Below are positions 14,348 through 22,320 of a stretch of 55,143 nucleotides of DNA, in pieces; position 1 is the first letter of the stretch, and the number at the start of each line of letters is the position of its first letter. A program made the position numbers and the translations under genes. The DNA comes from an uncultured Acidimicrobiales bacterium. Lineage in GTDB: Bacteria > Actinomycetota > Acidimicrobiia > Acidimicrobiales > SZUA-35. Below the pieces are notes generated by a model. It saw only the letters and a program-made list of their open reading frames with translations, had not been told where the DNA came from and searched no databases. The DNA lies in the NCBI GenBank assembly GCA_938029215.1, contig CALHFG010000086.1:1-55143 (forward strand), read 5' to 3'.

Positions 14348-15562
14348 CTATTTCTCCTGGTCCGCGGGCTCGCGGTCGATTCGTAGTTCTATCTCGGTGC
14401 CCTCACCGATTTCGCTGGTGATCGTTGCGGTGCCGCCTGCTCGTTCCATACGTCCGATGATGGACTCGCTGACCCCACGCCGGTCCGCATCGATTCCGCT
14501 CATCTCGAAGCCTTTCCCGGTGTCTCGCACGAAAAGCTCAACGTAGTCGTCGGTGACCTCAACATAGATATCGACTCGGTCGGTTCCGCTGTGATTCGCG
14601 GCGTTCACACACGCTTCCCGCGCGGCTTTCAGCAACGACTGGATGGGTTGATCCACCAGTGCGTCTCCGACGGCGACGACCTCTACCGGGACGCCGTGGC
14701 GTTCCTCGACATCGCTAACCAACTGATCCAGATGGCCACGAATACTCCCACCGACGCGCGACGCTCGTTTCGGGTCGAGCCAGTTTCGGAGCTCTCGCTC
14801 TTGTCGTCGAGCGAGGTTCTTTGCCGTTTGTGGGTCCTCGGCTTTCTGGATCAACGCCAGGGTCTGGAGTACCGAATCATGGATGTGAGCAGCCACCTCG
14901 GCTCGTTCATCGGACCGGATGCGCGCCTGCCGTTCCTCGTCGAAATCTGCCACCACGCCATAAATCCATGGACCGGAGACAACGATGGTGCCGACGAGAG
15001 CAATGACACCGGCCCCGAGAAGAAACGGGATGGAATCGATCTGAGCAAGCATGATCGAAAGGCCCAGCACCACACTCACGAGTCCTCCGCCGAGCTGACG
15101 AATTCGATCCCGGCCGGGCATCTGCGCCGTAGGGGCCGAACTCGTGCGCCATGCCAATCCCAGGCCGAGGAGAACGAACGACCCAGCGAAACTGATCGCC
15201 GGGTTTGCGGGAATGAGGCTTCCACCGCCCGCAGCGATGCCGGCTGTTATTAACACGACCGCAGCCAGTCGGTGCTGGCTGGACCGGCCTCGAAGGCCCG
15301 CTCCGCCTTTGCGACTCATGCCGAGACCCGACGTCTCAGCCCAGCGGAACAGTGCCCACATCCCCACGTACACGTACCCGCCGAGGCCTCCGATCGTGAA
15401 CAAGAACACGAACGCGATCCGTACCCATGCCGTTGGTACACCAAGTTCGGCAGCAGCACCGCTGGCGACACCGGCCAACTTCACGTCGTCGTTCTCCAAC
15501 GACGGAAGACGCCAATTGCCGTTGGTGCCGGCGGCGCGTGAGGGTGGAGGGGCGGTATGCAT
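14348..15562 (-). CDS. Sensor histidine kinase with N-terminal PspC domain
   Basis: A 404-residue membrane sensor kinase. I chose ATG 15562; an ATG 36 nt upstream is possible. A PspC domain ('VKLAGVASGAAAELGVPTAW', then a TM helix 'FVFLFTIGGLGGYVYVGMWALF') covers about residues 25-80. Three more hydrophobic segments follow at about 100-220. The dimerisation motif 'EVAAHIHDSVLQTLALIQK' gives the phosphoacceptor His of the NarX/DesK type, and the ATPase part shows 'KAAREACVNAANHSGTDRV' (N box) and 'VRDTGKGFE' (G box). Kinases of this form paired with PspC/toastrack proteins are part of an actinobacterial envelope-stress system. It is divergently arranged with the PspC gene at 15694. Confidence 0.93.
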   Translation of the reverse strand: MHTAPPPSRAAGTNGNWRLPSLENDDVKLAGVASGAAAELGVPTAWVRIAFVFLFTIGGLGGYVYVGMWALFRWAETSGLGMSRKGGAGLRGRSSQHRLAAVVLITAGIAAGGGSLIPANPAISFAGSFVLLGLGLAWRTSSAPTAQMPGRDRIRQLGGGLVSVVLGLSIMLAQIDSIPFLLGAGVIALVGTIVVSGPWIYGVVADFDEERQARIRSDERAEVAAHIHDSVLQTLALIQKAEDPQTAKNLARRQERELRNWLDPKRASRVGGSIRGHLDQLVSDVEERHGVPVEVVAVGDALVDQPIQSLLKAAREACVNAANHSGTDRVDIYVEVTDDYVELFVRDTGKGFEMSGIDADRRGVSESIIGRMERAGGTATITSEIGEGTEIELRIDREPADQEK

Positions 15563-15607
15563 TGCCTCTATTGTCGCACGTAGGGCAGGGAAGGGCATCG
15601 GGGTCCT

Positions 15608-15638
15608 ACCCTGAGGTAACCCTGACGATATTCAGGGT
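15608..15638. promoter_or_regulatory. Triple ACCCTGA half-sites between the divergent PspC genes
   Basis: ACCCTGA occurs at 15608-15614 and 15619-15625 (11-bp spacing, one helical turn). The inverted TCAGGGT is at 15632-15638, giving a perfect 7-bp inverted pair with a 6-bp spacer. The cluster sits in the 131-bp region shared by the kinase/regulator operon and the PspC gene, where a NarL-type regulator would be expected to bind. Confidence 0.55.
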
Positions 15639-15693
15639 CTGATCAAGGTTCTACCGGATGGGCCAACGCCCCAGTGGGAAGGAGGATAAGGGC

Positions 15694-17028
15694 ATGAACA
15701 CGACCACCAACCCCAGCGCCCCAAGCCACCTGCCCGCCCCGGAACCTCGCCTTCGTCGTTCGATCGACGGCTCGCTCGGTGGCGTGGCATCAGGAATCGC
15801 CAAGTATTTCGGCATTGAACCCAAGTGGATCCGTCTCGCCTTCCTCCTCAGCATGCTGATGGGTGGAGTCGGATTCCTGTCCTACATTGCTCTCTGGCTG
15901 GGTTTGCCCGACGAGCTGGACTCCCGTCCGACCAAGTTCGCCACGACGCAGAACGTCGGTCGGCTGTTTATCGCCGGAATCTTCCTCATCTTCGCCGTCG
16001 GGTCACTGACCAGTGGCGCCGCTGTGTCGGGCAGTTTCCTGTTCCCGGCCCTGCTCGTCGGCGGTGGTATCTATTTGCTCAATCAGAGGGATGACGTCGA
16101 CCTCTCCCTCGGAGGGCAGCACCCAAAAGCTGAAGCCCCGTACGCCCCGACCGGGGTAGTCATACCGCCCCCGCCGGGAGCGCCCGGGGGATCGGTTCCC
16201 ACGCCACCTCCCGTCGTTGAAGACGACAGGGATCCCCTGCTGGTCGAAGCCGAACGCTTGATGAACGGCGACTACATTGACCAGGGCCTATCCGCCAACG
16301 AGCCAGCTCACTGGGCCATGACCCGTACCGAAGCGGCCGAGGTCAAGACTCGCCGCAAGCGGCCACCGATTGTGAGCTTCGCCTTGGGTTCGGCGGCCCT
16401 CGCCAGTGCGCTGACATTCATCTCCAGTGGGGGACAGGTTCCAGGATTTGTCTATCCCTTCATCTTCCTCGGCATGGCCGTCCTCGGGTTTGTGGCCAGC
16501 CTCTTCTTCCGCCGACCGGCCTGGCTGCTTCTCCCGATCTCGTTCTTCGCTTTTGCAGCAGGAATGCTCGGAATCTTCGGGGCCGGAACGTGGCAAGAAG
16601 GTGTCGGCGAGGTCTCCGTCGAGATTCGTGGCCTGGAGGTTCCAACGTTCCAGACCGAAGGGATAAACATCGACGTTCCGGCTATCCCGGCGGTGCCGGA
16701 CGTGCCACAGGTCTTCAGTCATGGCGTTGGAGAACTCAGCCTGAACATGGATGAGATCCAGCTCGAGGACGACCGAACAGTGTTTGCCGACCTCAACGTT
16801 GGACAACTGAACCTCGACCTTCCCGAAGACGTTCGTACTCGTGTTGTCCTTGGCCACGACTCGTCGATTTCGTTCACCGATGGTGTCGACCGGTCGCTTC
16901 CCGCGGGAATGACCCTGTTGGTCAACCAAGACACCGTTGGACCAGAGCTTACGATCCACGCATCGGTCAACCTCGGCGAGATCACCATCGACATCGATTC
17001 CGACGAATTCGAACTGGTTGGGGGCTAG
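15694..17028 (+). CDS. PspC domain membrane protein with C-terminal toastrack-like domain
   Basis: A 444-residue protein starting at ATG 15694, after a strong AGGAGG. An earlier in-frame ATG at 15658 lacks this site. The PspC domain spans about residues 18-75 ('RLRRSIDGSLGGVASGIAKY'). Two TM helices follow at about 85-130, a Pro-rich linker with 'PTPPPVVEDDRD' to about 190, and a block of TM helices at about 220-295. The C-terminal 130 residues are a repetitive beta-rich region ('VGELSLNMDEIQL', 'VGQLNLDLPEDV', 'LGEITIDIDS') typical of LiaF/toastrack-like domains. It probably senses or relays envelope stress together with the divergent kinase and regulator. The partner assignment is inference from position. 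Confidence 0.85.
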   Translation: MNTTTNPSAPSHLPAPEPRLRRSIDGSLGGVASGIAKYFGIEPKWIRLAFLLSMLMGGVGFLSYIALWLGLPDELDSRPTKFATTQNVGRLFIAGIFLIFAVGSLTSGAAVSGSFLFPALLVGGGIYLLNQRDDVDLSLGGQHPKAEAPYAPTGVVIPPPPGAPGGSVPTPPPVVEDDRDPLLVEAERLMNGDYIDQGLSANEPAHWAMTRTEAAEVKTRRKRPPIVSFALGSAALASALTFISSGGQVPGFVYPFIFLGMAVLGFVASLFFRRPAWLLLPISFFAFAAGMLGIFGAGTWQEGVGEVSVEIRGLEVPTFQTEGINIDVPAIPAVPDVPQVFSHGVGELSLNMDEIQLEDDRTVFADLNVGQLNLDLPEDVRTRVVLGHDSSISFTDGVDRSLPAGMTLLVNQDTVGPELTIHASVNLGEITIDIDSDEFELVGG

Positions 17029-17103
17029 CAGCCACGGGCGCTGAGCCCACCAATCCCCGGTCGGGCCCCCAACACTGTCGCACCCCGGCGAGAGGATGGC
17101 AGG

Positions 17104-19239
17104 ATGACAGTCACCATGACCGCTCCTTCCCGTCCTACCGCCACCGAGGTTGCGGCAGAGGTCGCCCAGCATGTCCGCACGCTGGCCGGCCCCGACGCTG
17201 TTCCCCGTCCAGAGCAGCTGGCGGCGGTGGAGGCCATGCTGGTCGATGCCCGTCGGACTCTCTTGGTGGCTCGCACAGGATTTGGGAAGTCCGCCGTGTA
17301 CTTTTCGGCAACCCGGATCCTTCGAGACCGCGGCTGGGGCCCCACGGTCGTTGTGTCACCACTGCTTGCACTGATGCGAGACCAGGTCGCATCGGCCGAA
17401 AAGCTCGGGCTTCATGCGGTCTCGATCAACTCGGCCAATCTCGAATCCTGGGCCGAGACCGAACAGCGGATCCTGGCCGACGAGATCGATCTGTTGCTCA
17501 TCTCACCGGAGCGGCTGGCCAACCAGCGATTCGTGGCCCAGGTGTTTTCTACCATCCGCCAGCGCCCCTTCGCCCTGGTCTGTGATGAAGCGCACTGCAT
17601 CTCCGATTGGGGACACGACTTCCGCCCGGACTATCGCCGACTCCGAGCCCTGCTCGATGACCTCAGTCCGGAAACCCCGGTTCTGGCGACCACTGCTACC
17701 GCAAACCAGAGGGTGACCGACGACGTCGCCGCTCAATTGGGCGAGGACACCATGGTGCTGCGCACGTCGCTGGATCGCGAGTCGCTCCATCTGTCGGTCG
17801 TCGACCTTCCAGACGATGCCCACCGGCTGGCATGGTTGGCCGAGTCCTTGCCCATGCTTGAGGGATCCGGAATCGTGTACTGCCTTACGGTGGCCCAGGC
17901 CGAAGTCACTGCGACGTGGCTGCGTCAACGGGGCGTCACCGCGGAGGCGTACAGCGGTGCGGTCCCTCCTGAGGATCGCCTGCGCCTCGAGGACGGCCTT
18001 CGATCCAACGAGATCAAGGCACTCGTCGCGACCTCTGCTCTCGGGATGGGGTTCGACAAAGGCGACCTGGCGTTTTGTGTTCATCTCGGTCTGCCACCAT
18101 CGCCTGTGGCCTACTACCAACAGATTGGTCGCGCGGGCCGGGCCATCGATCGAGCCGAGGTCATCGCGCTGGCACGCCCGACCGAAGATGCCGCGGTCTG
18201 GAAGTGGTTCGAATCGGTCTCGATGCCCCCCGAAGACCTGTGTCGCACGGTGCTCGACCAACTCCACACCAGTTCGCCAACGTCGGTCGCCCAGCTTGAA
18301 GTCATCTGCAACTTGGGACGAAGTCGCCTAGGCACATTGCTGAGCATCCTCGACGTTGACGGCGCGGTTCAGCGTGAAGGCAGTGGCTGGATTCGAACGC
18401 AGAACCCCTGGACCTACAACGGTCACATGGTGGAGACCTTGCGAGAACTACGTCGTGATGAGAGCAACCAAATGCTTCACTGGTCCACTCGCCAAGGGTG
18501 TCGGCTTCGCTATCTGAGGGAAGCTCTGGATGATGTCGAGGCAACCGATTGTGGGCGATGCGATCAGTGTTCTCCCCACAGCTGGCAACGCGACCCCGAT
18601 GTGACGCTGGTAGCCCAGGCCTCGGAGTTGCTTCGGGGTGGAGACGTGGTCGTCGATCCGAGAAAGCAGTGGCCCACCGGTCTTAGTGAGATCAACGGCT
18701 CGTTGGTGAAGGGTCGGATCAAGTCACAAGCACAACCGGGTAGGGCGTTGGCTCGAATTGGTGATGGTGGGTGGAACCCCATCGTGCAAAAGTTGATCGA
18801 TGACACCGAAGCAGGCGTCCCGCCGGTGCTGGGCGACGAGCTGGTTACCGCGTGTGCCCAGGTGCTGAAACGCTGGGACTGGCCGGCCCGCCCAACGTGG
18901 ATTTGTGCCATGCCGTCCCGTCGTCGTGGCGACCTTGTCATCGCACTGGCTGACGCTATTGGGACCCTGGGCAAGCTGCCGGTCTACTACCCGCTCAACT
19001 TGGCCGATGGCGAGTTCCCTCTGCAAGACCACATGTCGAACTCGGCCCATCAGGCCGCAAACGCGTTAGGGCGATTCACGTTGGATCCCAACGCACTACC
19101 CACCCCAGATCTTCTGGGTGGTCCGGTGCTTCTGCTCGACGAAGAATGCCGAAGCCGGTGGACTTTTGCCGCGACCGCGGCGTTGCTCATCGACGCCGGA
19201 GCATCGTCGGTGCTGCCTTTCAGCCTGCGCAGCATGTAG
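17104..19239 (+). CDS. RecQ-family ATP-dependent DNA helicase with C-terminal phosphoribosyltransferase-like domain
   Basis: A 711-residue SF2 helicase. Motif I is 'ARTGFGKSAVYF', motif Ia 'VVSPLLALMRDQV', motif II 'CDEAHCISDWGHDFRPDY' (the RecQ aromatic-rich loop is included), and motif VI 'YYQQIGRAGRA'. A zinc-type cluster 'CGRCDQC' lies at about residue 480. The last 200 residues differ from E. coli RecQ: 'WICAMPSRRRGDLVIALADA' and 'GPVLLLDEECRSRWTFAATA' look like a ComF-type PRTase fold with a weakened PRPP loop. The start is ATG 17104; ATG 17116 is an alternative. It likely acts in repair or recombination. It is flanked by unrelated genes and appears monocistronic. Confidence 0.9.
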   Translation: MTVTMTAPSRPTATEVAAEVAQHVRTLAGPDAVPRPEQLAAVEAMLVDARRTLLVARTGFGKSAVYFSATRILRDRGWGPTVVVSPLLALMRDQVASAEKLGLHAVSINSANLESWAETEQRILADEIDLLLISPERLANQRFVAQVFSTIRQRPFALVCDEAHCISDWGHDFRPDYRRLRALLDDLSPETPVLATTATANQRVTDDVAAQLGEDTMVLRTSLDRESLHLSVVDLPDDAHRLAWLAESLPMLEGSGIVYCLTVAQAEVTATWLRQRGVTAEAYSGAVPPEDRLRLEDGLRSNEIKALVATSALGMGFDKGDLAFCVHLGLPPSPVAYYQQIGRAGRAIDRAEVIALARPTEDAAVWKWFESVSMPPEDLCRTVLDQLHTSSPTSVAQLEVICNLGRSRLGTLLSILDVDGAVQREGSGWIRTQNPWTYNGHMVETLRELRRDESNQMLHWSTRQGCRLRYLREALDDVEATDCGRCDQCSPHSWQRDPDVTLVAQASELLRGGDVVVDPRKQWPTGLSEINGSLVKGRIKSQAQPGRALARIGDGGWNPIVQKLIDDTEAGVPPVLGDELVTACAQVLKRWDWPARPTWICAMPSRRRGDLVIALADAIGTLGKLPVYYPLNLADGEFPLQDHMSNSAHQAANALGRFTLDPNALPTPDLLGGPVLLLDEECRSRWTFAATAALLIDAGASSVLPFSLRSM

Positions 19240-19251
19240 CCATCGGGCGCC

Positions 19252-20199
19252 CTAGGAAGCGATCAGCACAACCCGGCGGTTACGAGCGCGTCCATCTCGC
19301 GTGGTATTCGTATCGATCGGCTCGCTCTCGCCTGCTCCACGGGCGGTGAGCCGAGAAGCATCGACTCCGGTTCCAACCAGGTACTCCAACGCAGCATTGG
19401 CTCGCTGCTCGCTCAGTTTCTGGTTGCCGCCCTCGGATCCCCGATCATCGGTGTGGCCCACAATCTCGACCGTGACGGCGGGATGTCGAGCCAAAATCTC
19501 AGGGAGACGATCAAGAAGCTGCTGAAACTCTGCGGTTGGTTCGTTCGAACTCGTGGCGAACAACACCTCGGTAGTGAGGGTCTGGTTCAGAATGTCGAGG
19601 TCGGCCTGGGCGGCAGCTGCCAGCTCGGCTGCGGTCGGAGGTGGCGGCGGCGGAACGACAACCTGGTTGGACACGTCGATCCCGGGGGATGCCGCTTCAA
19701 CGGTGTTCAGGGCAGCTTGTAGTGTTGTGGCCGCATCAGCGTCCAGCGCCTCACCAACAACTTCCAAACGTTCGGCCGTGCTGGTTGCGGCCACGGTGAC
19801 GCGATCGGGAATGCCAGCTATGAGACTCTGCAACGCGATCACGCCATTGTCTCGCCCCTCCGAGGTCGCAAGCCCCGTGGCGACCTCAAGGTTGTCCTCA
19901 ACCCGCGCCGGACCAACCCGACGGCGGGCGGCATCGACCAGAGCGTCGCGTTGGCTCTCGGTAGTCACGAGCCCGTCGAGCACGATTCCTTCCGCGCTGA
20001 TCCGGGCCACCGCCAGCAGTGCCGAAACCTCGGGCGACTCCGCATCCACAGCTGGCGCCTCGGTTGAGGTCGTGGACGACTCGGCAGCCTCAGGCTCTGC
20101 CGGCACAGTGTCATCATCGGACAACAATGCAGGGACAGCAACCACGCTCAACCCAAGGACGAGTAAGGCAAGAAGAGAGAGAAGGCCGAGGCGGGTCAG
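19252..20199 (-). CDS. BON plus OmpA-like peptidoglycan-binding membrane-anchored protein
   Basis: About 315 residues. A signal-anchor (LTRLGLLSLLALLVLGLSVV) is followed by an acidic Ser/Thr/Pro/Glu-rich linker. A BON-like domain follows ('ARISAEGIVLDGLVTTESQR', 'RRVGPARVEDNLEVA'), then a Pro run. The C-terminal OmpA domain reads 'VEIVGHTDDRGSEGGNQKLS', with the Asp/Arg that bind diaminopimelate, and 'TARGAGESEPID'. The order anchor-BON-OmpA matches mycobacterial ArfA/OmpATb. The start is a puzzle. No ATG or GTG precedes the anchor in frame before a TGA; candidates are CTG 20199, ATT or ATC near 20220-20226, or TTG inside the hydrophobic helix. I list the CTG. It is convergent with the RecQ gene. 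Confidence 0.75.
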   Translation of the reverse strand: MTRLGLLSLLALLVLGLSVVAVPALLSDDDTVPAEPEAAESSTTSTEAPAVDAESPEVSALLAVARISAEGIVLDGLVTTESQRDALVDAARRRVGPARVEDNLEVATGLATSEGRDNGVIALQSLIAGIPDRVTVAATSTAERLEVVGEALDADAATTLQAALNTVEAASPGIDVSNQVVVPPPPPPTAAELAAAAQADLDILNQTLTTEVLFATSSNEPTAEFQQLLDRLPEILARHPAVTVEIVGHTDDRGSEGGNQKLSEQRANAALEYLVGTGVDASRLTARGAGESEPIDTNTTRDGRARNRRVVLIAS

Positions 20200-20344
20200 T
20201 GGCGCGGAAAAGGCATCGATGGGGCCAATTCAAGCAGACACCGAGGGCTATTCGGGTTCAATGCGCCGACCCCGATGAATTGGGAACAGTGCCCCATAAA
20301 GCCAAAGGGTTTTGAAGGGGATTTCGGTAACATCGTGGGTCCCT

Positions 20345-20416
20345 GCCCTCGTAGCTCAGGGGATAGAGCATCGCCCTCCGAAGGCGTGTGCGGAGGTTCA
20401 AATCCTCCCGAGGGCG
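20345..20416 (+). tRNA. tRNA-Arg (anticodon CCG)
   Basis: The cloverleaf is visible. The acceptor is GCCCTCG (20345-20351) pairing with CGAGGGC (20409-20415), with discriminator G. The D arm is GCTC...GAGC, the anticodon arm CGCC-CTCCGAA-GGCG with anticodon CCG, and the T arm GGAGG-TTCAAAT-CCTCC. The CCA end is not encoded. It reads CGG arginine codons and sits about 250 bp upstream of argS, the gene for the enzyme that charges it. Confidence 0.95.
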
Positions 20417-20434
20417 CGATTATTCCCTTTCAGG

Positions 20435-20468
20435 GGGAGTCTTCCAGACGGGTTCCGAGCTTCGCTCG
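20435..20468 (+). repeat. 34-bp direct repeat, copy 1
   Basis: An exact 34-bp match to 20566-20599, beginning GGGAGTCTTCCAGACGGG and ending with the self-complementary CCGAGCTTCGCTCG. The two copies lie 131 bp apart in the 252-bp gap between the tRNA and argS. The gap holds no gene. Confidence 0.8.
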
Positions 20469-20565
20469 GTCACAGAGGACGATGTTCTCACTCGTTCGCC
20501 TCGTTCCTCGGCGACTCTCGCTTCATCGTGCTCTGTTCCCTCGGCTCGCCACGGGGCTGACCAGC

Positions 20566-20599
20566 GGGAGTCTTCCAGACGGGTTCCGAGCTTCGCTCG
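20566..20599 (+). repeat. 34-bp direct repeat, copy 2
   Basis: Second copy of the repeat at 20435-20468. Each copy ends in a small hairpin (CGAGC-TTC-GCTCG). Its closeness to a tRNA 3' side could reflect past integration at the tRNA or simple slippage; no integrase or target duplication was seen. Confidence 0.8.
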
Positions 20600-20668
20600 C
20601 TGCCGGTTGCAAGTAGAAGAAAATCGCCGGTAGTTCAATAGTGGGCGCCTACAGTCGACCATCTAACT

Positions 20669-22273
20669 ATGGTGCGCCTCAAGATTGTCGAAGCTGTACA
20701 TACCGCACTTCGCGCTCTTGGCGTGGAGGAAGTGCCTTCGGGTGTAACCGTGGAGCGCCCGGCTAACCCAGATCACGGCGACTGGAGCACGAATGCGTCG
20801 CTCGTTTGCGCCAAGTTACTAAAGAAAAACCCGCGAGAGTTGGGTGTCGAACTCCAGGCAGAGCTGGAGAAAGCAGACATTCCGCATGTGGAACGTCTCG
20901 ATATCGCCGGCCCCGGTTTCATCAACTTCGTGCTGTCGCCTTCATGGCTGCACGACGTACTCCTGACCGTCGTCGATCAAGGAACGGATAACTTCGCCCG
21001 GCCAAACGTGGGGAATGGCCTCGAAATCAATCTGGAGTTCGTAAGTTCCAATCCCACCGGGCCACTTCACGCGGGTGGTGGCCGCTGGGGAGCCTTCGGC
21101 GACAGCCTGGCGAGAATCTTGGCCCGTTGCGGATATGCGCCCCACAAAGAGTTCTACATCAACGACCGGGGCAACCAGACCGTTCTTTTTGGTCAGAGCC
21201 TGTCAGCCCGAAAGGGTGGTCACGATGTGCCTCCCAACGGGTACGAGGGTCAGTACATCTCCGAATGGGCCCGTGAAATGCCCGACACCGCCGACCCCGT
21301 TGTATGGGGCATCGAACGTTCCCTGCATGAGGTCGAGCAGTCGCTGTCGTCCATGCACGTGAGCTTCGACACGTGGAGCAGCGAGAAAGCCCTCGTCGAT
21401 AGCGGGGCGATGGAGAGTGCGCTAGAGCGGCTCCGCGCCAGCGGCCACGTGTACGAAAAGGACGACGCCACCTGGCTCGCAACCTCAGAACTTGGTGACG
21501 ACAAAGACCGTGTGTTGATCAAGGCCGACGGCGAGCCCACGTACATGCTCCCCGACATCGCCTACCACCACGACAAGTACAACCGCGGCGACATCATCAT
21601 CGACATCTTGGGTGCTGACCACCATGGTTATGTTCCCCGAATGAGGGCTGCTCTCATCTTCATGGGTCACGAACCCAAGGAGTACGAGGCGATCATTGGA
21701 CAGAACGTCAAGTTGATCCGCGACGGCGAAGAGGTAAAGCTCAGCAAGCGGGCCGGCACCATGATCACGATCGACGAGCTGATCGAGGAACTCGGTCCCG
21801 ACGTCACCCGGTTTGCGTACCTGATCCAGAGCATCGATACCACCCAGACCATCGATATCGATGTTTGGAAGGCTCAAGCGAGCGAGAACCCCGTCTTCTA
21901 CGTGCAATACGCGCACGCTCGCATCCATGCGATCGGCCGGGAAGCCAGCAAGCGAAGCATCGAACGTAAACCATTGGATCAAGTAGAGCTCGCTGGTCTT
22001 GTGGATCCCCATGAACTCGACGTTCTTCGTCACCTCTTGGAGCTGGAGGAAGTTCTTGTTGCGGCGGCGCGTGACCGCGCCCCGCATCGCGTCACCACGT
22101 GGGTACGTGAGCTCGCCAGCGCGTTCCACACCTTCTACAACAGTTGCCCCATCCTTCGCTCCGACGTTGATCCCGAACTGCAACAGGCTCGGTTGTGGCT
22201 GGTTGAAGCATCACGAATCGGACTTTCGATCGGACTTGATCTTCTTGGCGTAGAAGCTCCCGAAGAAATGTGA
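20669..22273 (+). CDS. argS: Arginyl-tRNA synthetase
   Basis: A 534-residue class I synthetase that charges tRNA-Arg. An N-terminal Add-1 domain ('ANPDHGDWSTNASLVCAKLL') leads to the signature 'SSNPTGPLHAGGGRWGAFGD' at about residues 125-145. The HxGH signature is HAGG here; a G in the last position (HxGG) is also known in mycobacterial ArgRS, so this is a lineage trait. 'LSKRAGTMITIDELIEELG' carries the KMSKS-equivalent lysine, and a DALR-type anticodon-binding domain forms the C-terminus ('ASAFHTFYNSCPIL'). The start is ATG 20669. It is followed by lysA after a hairpin, an order common in actinobacteria. Confidence 0.96.
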   Translation: MVRLKIVEAVHTALRALGVEEVPSGVTVERPANPDHGDWSTNASLVCAKLLKKNPRELGVELQAELEKADIPHVERLDIAGPGFINFVLSPSWLHDVLLTVVDQGTDNFARPNVGNGLEINLEFVSSNPTGPLHAGGGRWGAFGDSLARILARCGYAPHKEFYINDRGNQTVLFGQSLSARKGGHDVPPNGYEGQYISEWAREMPDTADPVVWGIERSLHEVEQSLSSMHVSFDTWSSEKALVDSGAMESALERLRASGHVYEKDDATWLATSELGDDKDRVLIKADGEPTYMLPDIAYHHDKYNRGDIIIDILGADHHGYVPRMRAALIFMGHEPKEYEAIIGQNVKLIRDGEEVKLSKRAGTMITIDELIEELGPDVTRFAYLIQSIDTTQTIDIDVWKAQASENPVFYVQYAHARIHAIGREASKRSIERKPLDQVELAGLVDPHELDVLRHLLELEEVLVAAARDRAPHRVTTWVRELASAFHTFYNSCPILRSDVDPELQQARLWLVEASRIGLSIGLDLLGVEAPEEM

Positions 22274-22277
22274 CCTA

Positions 22278-22298
22278 CCCGGTGGTGTAACCACCGGG
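22278..22298 (+). terminator. Hairpin between argS and lysA
   Basis: CCCGGTGGT-GTA-ACCACCGGG is a perfect 9-bp stem starting 4 bp after the argS stop. No T-run follows, so it is more likely a transcript-stabilising or attenuating hairpin, or a non-canonical terminator, than a classical one. Confidence 0.5.
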
Positions 22299-22320
22299 CC
22301 GCAATCTCTACGCTGATCAG

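Noticed and set aside
20435-20599. The 34-bp repeats tested as att sites of an integrated element
   Set aside because: They lie only 131 bp apart with no integrase or cargo between them and do not match the tRNA 3' end.
20669-22273. HAGG in place of HIGH in arginyl-tRNA synthetase looked like a lost active-site histidine
   Set aside because: The HxGG form is also present in mycobacterial ArgRS as I recall it, so it is a lineage trait and not an anomaly.
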